This document shows positions 58,514-64,000 of a stretch of 64,000 nt of DNA, piece by piece. Origin of the DNA: RH-AL1 sp964244495 (GTDB lineage: Bacteria > Pseudomonadota > Alphaproteobacteria > Rhizobiales > Beijerinckiaceae); contig CAXTIU010000005.1 in the NCBI GenBank assembly GCA_964244495.1, positions 124,001 through 188,000 of the forward strand. Reading direction: 5' to 3'. The notes under the pieces were generated by a model. The model was not told the origin of the DNA, did no database searches, and saw nothing but the letters and a program-made list of their open reading frames with translations. Every line of letters starts with the position of its first letter. The stretch's first letter is position 1. The translations under genes and the position numbers were made by a program.

Positions 58514-61462
58514 TCATGCCTTGCTTTTCTTGGGGGATGCCGCCGCCTTCGCCGCGGCCGGCTTGACGGCGCTCCGCGTCGCCGCCGCCGGCTTGGCGCG
58601 CTGCGGGCTCGCCGCCTTGAGCTTGCCGGGCTTGGCCACAGCCTCGGTGGCTCCAGACTTGGCAACCCCGGACTTGGTAACCCTGAACTTGGCGGCTCCA
58701 CCCTTGCCGGCACCCGCTTTCGCGCCGCCGCCCTTGATCGCCCGCTTGGGGGTGCCGGCGCCTTCCTTGTCCTCGATCAGGCGGATCGCCTCCTCCAGGC
58801 TCAGGTCGTCCGGCACCATGTCGCGTTTCAGCGTCGCGCTGATCTTGCCATAACTGACGTAGGGGCCGAAGCGGCCTTCCCGCACGGTGATCGCGCCGCC
58901 TTGCGGGTGCTCGCCGAGCAGGCGGCCCTGCGTCGACCCATCGCCGCCGCTCGCCTTGGCGGCGATCAGGGCGACCGCTTCCTCCAGCGTGAAGGTCGTG
59001 GGATCGGCGTCCTTCGGCAGGGTGGCGTTGACCTTGCCGTGGCTGACGTAGGGGCCGTAGCGCCCGGCCTTCAGCGCCACGGCGCCGCCGCCCGGGTGAT
59101 CGCCGAGTACCTTGGCGGCCGCGCCCTCGCTGGAACCGAAGCGCCGCCCGGTCAGGCCGCTCTCCTTGGCGACGATGAGGTCGATCGCGCGGTTGCCGCC
59201 GATGGTGAGCACGTCGTCGTCGCGGCCGAGGTTGGCGTAGGTCTTGCCGTGCTGCACGTAGGGGCCGTAGCGGCCGAGCGCGGCGACGATCGGCTCCTTG
59301 GTTTCGGGATGACGCGCCACCTCGCGCGGCAGCGAGAGCAGGGCGAGCGCCTGCTCCAGCGTCACGTCGCCGGGCGCCAGCTCCTTGGGCAGCGAGGAGC
59401 GCTTCGGCTTCTCGCCCTCGGCCGGCTCGCCGAGCTGGATGTAGGGGCCGAAACGCCCGTCGCGCAGCGTCACGGCGACGCCCGATGCCGGATCGAGGCC
59501 GAGCACCTTGGGGCCGCCCGCCTCGGTCTCGACGCCCTCGCCGGCCTGGTTGAGCTGCCGCGTGTACTTGCACTCGGGATAGTTCGAGCAGCCGATGAAG
59601 GCGCCGAACTTGCCCAGCTTCAACGACAGCTTGCCGCTGTGGCACACTTGGCACGAGCGGGGATCCGAACCGTCGCCGCGCGCCGGGAAGATGTGCGAGC
59701 CCAGCACCTCGTTGAGGTTGTCCAGCACTTCCGTGGTGCGCAGCTCGCTGGTGCCGGCGACCGCCGCCGAGAAGTCCCGCCAGAAGTCGCGCAGGACCTC
59801 CTTCCAGTCGACCTCGTGGTTGGAGATGAGGTCGAGCTTGCCCTCGAGGTCGGCCGTGAAGTCGTAGCCGACGTAGCGGGCGAAGAAGCTCTCGAGGAAG
59901 GCGATGACCAGCCGGCCCTTGTCCTCGGGCACCAGCCGCTTCTTGTCGAGCTTGACGTACTCGCGCGCCTTGAGGGTCTGCACCGTGGCATCGTAGGTCG
60001 AGGGGCGCCCGATGCCGAGCTCCTCCATCCTCTTGATGATCGTCGCCTCGGTGAAGCGAGGCGGCGGCTCGGTGAAGTGCTGGTCGGCGTCGACCTTGTC
60101 CTTGTCCAGGCGATCGCCTCGCGCCATCGGCGGCAGGCGCGCGCTGTCCTCGTCGTCCTCGTCGTCGCGGCCCTCCTGGTACAGTCTGAGGAAGCCGTCG
60201 AAGGTCACGACTTGGCCGTTCGCCCGCAGGTCCAGCCGGCGGCCGTCCGCCTCGGCGGTGATGTCGACGACGGTGCGCTCGATGTCGGCCGATTCCATCT
60301 GGCTGGCGACCGTGCGCGTCCAGATCAGCTCGTAGAGCCTGGCAAGCTCCGGCTCCATGGATCGGGCGACCTGTTTGGGAAGGCGGGCCAGTTCGGTCGG
60401 GCGCACCGCCTCGTGGGCCTCCTGCGCGTTCTTGGCCTTGGCCGTGTACTTGCGCGGCACCTTCGGCACGTAGCGCTCGCCGAATTCCTTGCCGATGACG
60501 CGGCGGGCGCCGTGCACCGCCTCCGGCGCCATGTCGACGCCGTCGGTCCGCATGTAGGTGATGAGGCCCACCGTCTCGCCGCCGATGTCGACGCCTTCGT
60601 AGAGCCGCTGGGCGAGCTGCATCGTGCGGTTGGGCGAGAAGCCCAGCTTGCGGCTCGCCTCCTGCTGCATGGTGGAGGTGGTGAAGGGCGGCTGCGGGTT
60701 GCGCCGCGTCGGCTTGGCCTCGACCTTGCCGACGGTGTAGGCACCGCGATCGAGCGCCGCCTGGAGCGCGCGCGCCGCCGTCTCGTCGGGCACGTCGAGC
60801 CGGCCGAGCTTCGTCCCGTCGGCGCCGACGAGCCGCGCGGCGACCGCGCCCCCGTCCTTCGTCCTGAGCCGTGCCAGCAGCGACCAGTATTCCTGTCGGA
60901 CGAAGCGCTCGATCTCCGTCTCGCGCTCGCAGATGATGCGCAGCGTCACGGATTGCACCCGCCCGGCGGACCGGGCGCCGGGCAGCTTGCGCCACAGGAC
61001 GGGCGAGAGCGTGAAGCCGACGAGGTAGTCGAGCGCGCGGCGCGCCAAGTAGGCGTCGACCAGCGCGCCGTCGATCTGGCGGGGCCTCGCCATCGCCTCG
61101 CTCACCGCCGCCTTGGTGATGGCGTTGAAGGTGACGCGGGACACTTTCACGTCCTTCAGCACCTTCTTGTTCTTCAACACCTCCAGCACGTGCCAGGAGA
61201 TCGCCTCGCCCTCGCGGTCCGGGTCGGTCGCCAGGATCACGCCGTCCGAGCCTTTCACCGCCTTGGCGATGTCGGCCATGCGCTTGGCCGACTTGGTGTC
61301 GACGTCCCAGATCATCGCGAAATCGGCGTCCGGATCGACGGAGCCGTCCTTCGACGGCAGGTCGCGGATGTGACCGTAGGAGGCGTAAACCTCGTAATTC
61401 TTGCCGAGGTACTTGTTGATCGTCTTGGCCTTGGCCGGCGACTCGACGATGACGACTTCCAT
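58514..61462 (-). CDS. topA: DNA topoisomerase I
   Basis: TopA relaxes negative supercoils by single-strand passage. The 982-residue protein starts MEVVIVESPAKAKTINKYLG (TOPRIM) and has ATDPDREGEAISWHV with the acidic metal triad. The catalytic tyrosine lies in GLITYMRTDGVDM. One four-cysteine zinc finger is visible (CQVC to CSNYPEC, near residue 605). At least four Toprim-C repeats follow (GRFGPYIQLG, GRYGPYVQHG, GRYGPYVSHG, GRFGPYVSYG). The last 65 residues are a Lys/Ala tail with near-repeats, as in other alphaproteobacteria. ATG at 61462 gives the conserved start. Confidence 0.96.
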   Translation of the reverse strand: MEVVIVESPAKAKTINKYLGKNYEVYASYGHIRDLPSKDGSVDPDADFAMIWDVDTKSAKRMADIAKAVKGSDGVILATDPDREGEAISWHVLEVLKNKKVLKDVKVSRVTFNAITKAAVSEAMARPRQIDGALVDAYLARRALDYLVGFTLSPVLWRKLPGARSAGRVQSVTLRIICERETEIERFVRQEYWSLLARLRTKDGGAVAARLVGADGTKLGRLDVPDETAARALQAALDRGAYTVGKVEAKPTRRNPQPPFTTSTMQQEASRKLGFSPNRTMQLAQRLYEGVDIGGETVGLITYMRTDGVDMAPEAVHGARRVIGKEFGERYVPKVPRKYTAKAKNAQEAHEAVRPTELARLPKQVARSMEPELARLYELIWTRTVASQMESADIERTVVDITAEADGRRLDLRANGQVVTFDGFLRLYQEGRDDEDDEDSARLPPMARGDRLDKDKVDADQHFTEPPPRFTEATIIKRMEELGIGRPSTYDATVQTLKAREYVKLDKKRLVPEDKGRLVIAFLESFFARYVGYDFTADLEGKLDLISNHEVDWKEVLRDFWRDFSAAVAGTSELRTTEVLDNLNEVLGSHIFPARGDGSDPRSCQVCHSGKLSLKLGKFGAFIGCSNYPECKYTRQLNQAGEGVETEAGGPKVLGLDPASGVAVTLRDGRFGPYIQLGEPAEGEKPKRSSLPKELAPGDVTLEQALALLSLPREVARHPETKEPIVAALGRYGPYVQHGKTYANLGRDDDVLTIGGNRAIDLIVAKESGLTGRRFGSSEGAAAKVLGDHPGGGAVALKAGRYGPYVSHGKVNATLPKDADPTTFTLEEAVALIAAKASGGDGSTQGRLLGEHPQGGAITVREGRFGPYVSYGKISATLKRDMVPDDLSLEEAIRLIEDKEGAGTPKRAIKGGGAKAGAGKGGAAKFRVTKSGVAKSGATEAVAKPGKLKAASPQRAKPAAATRSAVKPAAAKAAASPKKSKA

Positions 61463-61646
61463 CTCGGAGGCTTCCTTCAGAGTTCGCCACGTCGCGGCGC
61501 GATCCCGACGCGATGGCACCCGCGCCGCCCGGCTCGACCGTGCGGTCCGTCACGTGTCAGGAGCCGCGATATGGTGCGCCGCGTCAACGTCGCCAACGGT
61601 GATCGCCGACCTTACACCGACTCGCGATCGATGACGCGCGTTCGTT

Positions 61647-61662
61647 TGGCGCACAAGTTGCT
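61647..61662 (+). promoter_or_regulatory. Sigma-54 promoter of the FNT channel gene
   Basis: TGGCGCA-N4-TTGCT has GG at 61648-61649 and GC at 61660-61661 with 10 bases between, a near-perfect -24/-12 element. Transcription would start near 61674, 23 bases before the ATG at 61697. A TGGTGC half-site about 80 bases upstream (near 61573) could be part of an activator site, but no full NtrC palindrome is seen. Confidence 0.6.
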
Positions 61663-61696
61663 TGGTTGCTGCTCCGAATCGGGGGAGTGGCTAAGA

Positions 61697-62545
61697 ATGG
61701 TCGACGTCGTCAAGCCGACGCTGGTCGTGCAGGGATTGATCGAGATGGGGGCGGCGAAGGCGCGGCTCTCGGTCGGGGAGCTCCTCGTGCGCTCGGCGCT
61801 CGCCGGAGCCTTGCTCGGCGTGGCGACGACCCTGGCGTTCACGGCCTTCGCGCAGACCGGCTACCCGATCGTCGGGGCACTGATCTTCCCCGTCGGCTTC
61901 GCCATGATCATGGTCCTCGGCCTCGACCTCGTGACCGGCAGCTTCGCCCTCGTTCCCATGTCGATCATGGCCGGGCGGGCGAGCGTGCCGCAGATGCTCG
62001 TCAACTGGGTCGTCGCCTTCGTCGGCAACTTCGTCGGCGCCGTGGTCTTCGCCGGACTCGTCTACGTCGCGCTGACGAGCGCCGGCCACGACGCCGGTGG
62101 CCCGATCGGCGACAAGCTGCGGGCGGCGGTGACGGCGCGCTCCGCCGGCTACGCCGCCCTTGGTACGCAGGGGTGGATCACCGCCTTCGTCAAAGGAATG
62201 CTCTGCAACTGGCTGGTGTGCCTCGGCGTCGTCATGGCGGTGGCGTCGTCGACCTCGGTCGGCAAGATCCTCGGCTGCTGGCTGCCGATCGTGATCTTCT
62301 TCGCGCAGGGCTTCGAGCACTGCGTCGTCAACATGTCGCTGTTCCCGCTCGGCATCATGCTGGGCGCCGGCACCACCGTGCTCCAGTACCTCGCCTACAA
62401 CGAGCTGCCGGTGACGCTCGGCAACATCGTCGGCGGCTTCCTGTTCACCGGGCTCGCGCTCTACCTCGCTTATCCGCAGGGCGCGCTCGCGCTGGGCCAG
62501 GACCCGGTCTCCGCCGCCTCGGCCACCGCCCAGGCCGCCGAGTAG
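61697..62545 (+). CDS. Formate/nitrite transporter (FNT) family channel
   Basis: This 282-residue protein of the pentameric FocA/NirC fold has six helices. TM1-2 contain LLGVATTLAFTAFAQTG, the omega-loop region has LVTGSFALVPMSIM, and GMLCNWLVCLGVVMA carries the conserved Asn. The pore histidine lies in GFEHCVVNMSLFPLG. The family passes formate, nitrite or hydrosulfide across the inner membrane. The sigma-54 promoter and the nitrate island elsewhere in the window favour nitrite, an inference. It is isolated between topA (divergent) and pyrB, with 99 bases before pyrB. Confidence 0.9.
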   Translation: MVDVVKPTLVVQGLIEMGAAKARLSVGELLVRSALAGALLGVATTLAFTAFAQTGYPIVGALIFPVGFAMIMVLGLDLVTGSFALVPMSIMAGRASVPQMLVNWVVAFVGNFVGAVVFAGLVYVALTSAGHDAGGPIGDKLRAAVTARSAGYAALGTQGWITAFVKGMLCNWLVCLGVVMAVASSTSVGKILGCWLPIVIFFAQGFEHCVVNMSLFPLGIMLGAGTTVLQYLAYNELPVTLGNIVGGFLFTGLALYLAYPQGALALGQDPVSAASATAQAAE

Positions 62546-62644
62546 CTTTCCGGATGCCTGGACGCGAGCGCCCACGTTCAGGATCAGCGGGAGCGACGCG
62601 GTTCCTTTGACAACGGGCGGCGCGTCCCCGATAGACCAGGGGCC

Positions 62645-63586
62645 ATGACGAGCCCGCCGACCTTCCGCAGCCGCCACCTCCTCGGCATCGAGGGGTTGAG
62701 CGTTCCCGACGTGCGGAACCTCCTCGACCTGTCCGAGGAGGCGGTGGCCGTGTCCCGCCAGATCGAGAAGAAGCGCTCGACCCTGCGTGGACGAACCCAG
62801 ATCAACCTGTTCTTCGAGGCCTCCACCCGGACGCAATCCTCCTTCGAGCTCGCCGGAAAGCGCCTCGGCGCCGACGTGATGAACATGTCGGTTTCGACCT
62901 CCAGCGTGAAGAAGGGCGAGACGCTGATCGACACGGCGATGACGCTCAACGCCATGCGGCCGGACATCATCGTGGTGCGCCACCACCACGCCGGCGCCGT
63001 GCACCTGCTGGCGCGCAAGGTCGATTGCGCGGTCGTCAACGCCGGCGACGGGGCGCACGAGCACCCCACGCAGGCGCTGCTCGACGCCCTCACCATCCGC
63101 CGCAACAAAGGGCGCATCGACGGCCTCGTGGTGGCGATTTGCGGCGACGTCCTGCATTCGCGCGTCGCCCGCTCCAACATCATCCTGCTGACCCTGATGG
63201 GTGCCCGCGTGCGGGTGGTCGCGCCCTCCACCCTGCTCCCGGCCGGCATCGAGCGCATGGGCGTCGAGGTGTACCGCGACATGAGGGAGGGCCTGCGCGA
63301 CGCCGACATCGTGATGTGCCTGCGCCTGCAGCGCGAGCGGATGCACGGCGGCTTCGTGCCGTCGACGCGGGAATATTTCCAGTTCTTCGGCCTCGACGAG
63401 GGCAAGCTCGCCATGGCCAAGCCCGATGCGCTCGTCATGCATCCCGGCCCGATGAACCGCGGCGTCGAGATCAGCTCGACGGTCGCCGACGGGGCGCAGA
63501 GCCTGATCCGCGAGCAGGTCGAGATGGGGGTGGCGGTGCGCATGGCCGTGCTGGAGGCATTGGCCCAGCACCTGCCGAACGGGTGA
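62645..63586 (+). CDS. pyrB: Aspartate carbamoyltransferase catalytic subunit
   Basis: PyrB makes carbamoyl-aspartate in pyrimidine synthesis. The 313-residue protein has the carbamoyl phosphate motif FFEASTRTQSSFELAGKRLG, then NAGDGAHEHPTQALLDA for aspartate/carbamoyl binding and VMHPGPMNRGVEI at the end. The size fits the class that forms a dodecamer with a dihydroorotase-like partner, encoded next door. No pyrI is visible. The next gene starts 7 bases after the stop. Confidence 0.96.
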   Translation: MTSPPTFRSRHLLGIEGLSVPDVRNLLDLSEEAVAVSRQIEKKRSTLRGRTQINLFFEASTRTQSSFELAGKRLGADVMNMSVSTSSVKKGETLIDTAMTLNAMRPDIIVVRHHHAGAVHLLARKVDCAVVNAGDGAHEHPTQALLDALTIRRNKGRIDGLVVAICGDVLHSRVARSNIILLTLMGARVRVVAPSTLLPAGIERMGVEVYRDMREGLRDADIVMCLRLQRERMHGGFVPSTREYFQFFGLDEGKLAMAKPDALVMHPGPMNRGVEISSTVADGAQSLIREQVEMGVAVRMAVLEALAQHLPNG

Positions 63587-63593
63587 GGCGCTC

Positions 63594-64000
63594 ATGAGCA
63601 TCACGGCCCTCCCGTCGCAGGCGTCGGACACCCTCGCCCTCCTCAACGCCCGCCTCGTCGATCCCGCTGCCGGCACGGAGCGGCGCGGCGGCGTGCTGGT
63701 CGAGCGTGGCGTCATCGTCGGCGTCGGCGCCGACGTCACGGCGGCGAACCTCGCCGGTCATGTCCGCACGATAGACTGCGCCGGCGACGTGGTCGCGCCG
63801 GGGCTGATCGACATGCACGCCTTCGTCGGCGAGCCCGGCGCCGAGTACCGTGAAACGATCGCCACCGTCACGGCGGCGGCGGCGGCGGGTGGCGTCACGA
63901 CCATCCTCGCGCTGCCGTCCACCAATCCGGCGGTGGACGATCCCGCCGTCGTGGACTTCCTGCTGCGGCGCGCCCGCGACACCGGCCGCGTCCGGGTGCT
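63594..64000 (+). CDS. Dihydroorotase-like (PyrC/PyrX) protein, 5' end only
   Basis: The window ends after 135 codons. The amidohydrolase start is clear (LLNARLVDPA, then CAGDVVAPGLIDMHAFVGEPGA, and ETIATVTAAAAAGGVTTI). In active dihydroorotases the metal motif is D-x-H-x-H-x-R-x-P-G; here it reads DMHAFVGEPG. The second His is Phe and the substrate Arg is Gly. That matches the non-catalytic dihydroorotase-like subunit that stabilises aspartate carbamoyltransferase in some Proteobacteria. The remaining metal ligands lie outside the window. Confidence 0.85.
   Translation, partial: MSITALPSQASDTLALLNARLVDPAAGTERRGGVLVERGVIVGVGADVTAANLAGHVRTIDCAGDVVAPGLIDMHAFVGEPGAEYRETIATVTAAAAAGGVTTILALPSTNPAVDDPAVVDFLLRRARDTGRVRV

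Noticed and set aside
61560..61696. FNR/Nnr-type box upstream of the FNT gene
   Set aside because: No TTGAT-N4-ATCAA-like dyad is present; only the sigma-54 element stands out.
58076..62545. Very long open frame on the plus strand opposite rnr and topA
   Set aside because: It is antisense to two certain genes, its product is Arg/Leu/Asp-rich without any domain until the FNT channel, and it is explained by high GC, which removes stop codons.

Overview
The window is dense, very GC-rich bacterial chromosome from an alphaproteobacterium, most likely of the Hyphomicrobiales (Methylobacteriaceae/Beijerinckiaceae-like). The case rests on imuA-imuB-dnaE2 behind a GTTC-N7-GTTC LexA box, ctaA with DUF2842, sdhE divergent from recG, pyrB followed by a degenerate dihydroorotase, a DUF983 protein and cysteine-free L33. 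Placement below the order is inference. I see no insertion sequence, prophage, CRISPR array, rRNA or tRNA.

Layout. 1-6016: the end of a biotin-dependent carboxylase, a GGCT-fold protein, panC, an MFS carrier, acylphosphatase, a broken SDR gene and parE. 6017-21600: an unknown protein under a palindrome, a broken SRAP (yedK-type) gene, ispE, a TPR lipoprotein-like exported protein, an FAD-linked dehydrogenase, an rRNA methyltransferase, an HDAC-family deacetylase, an acyl-CoA ligase, an MBL hydrolase, a ClC transporter and a periplasmic Mo enzyme with its cytochrome b. 21791-30150: a caspase-fold protein without its catalytic dyad, convergent with the SOS mutasome imuA-imuB-dnaE2. 30263-35395: DUF2842, ctaA, a MetY-like protein lacking the PLP lysine, and glyS.

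35627-39502 is the most interesting segment. It lies between glyS and glyQ and looks like a nitrate-responsive island. It encodes a NasT-like pseudo-receiver/ANTAR antiterminator fused to a NarX-like sensor region, a 291-residue protein made of 39 unbroken Asn-containing heptads, and a NarK/NRT-type nitrate/nitrite transporter ending in a strong intrinsic terminator. Both plus-strand genes have GG-N10-GC sigma-54 promoter candidates. The heptad gene also has a terminator-like hairpin in its leader, as an ANTAR antiterminator would need. A third sigma-54 candidate precedes an FNT (formate/nitrite) channel at 61697. The heptad pattern (hydrophobic at a, Asn at d) is the anion-coordinating N@d coiled-coil pattern of trimeric autotransporter stalks, but here the protein has no signal peptide or anchor and sits beside nitrate genes.

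39545-64000 is mostly housekeeping: glyQ, a TerC-family protein, an L,D-transpeptidase, a FemAB-like acyltransferase, HIT, HD and phosphatase-like proteins, xseB, pcp, a lipoprotein esterase, recG, sdhE, serS-surE-pcm-like, rpmG, an MFS carrier, DUF983, rnr, topA, the FNT channel, pyrB and the start of a pyrC-like gene.

Two themes recur. Several genes look like pseudoenzymes (caspase-like, MetY-like, dihydroorotase-like) or pseudogenes (SDR, SRAP). Translational coupling is frequent, including three TTGA stop/start overlaps that use TTG starts.
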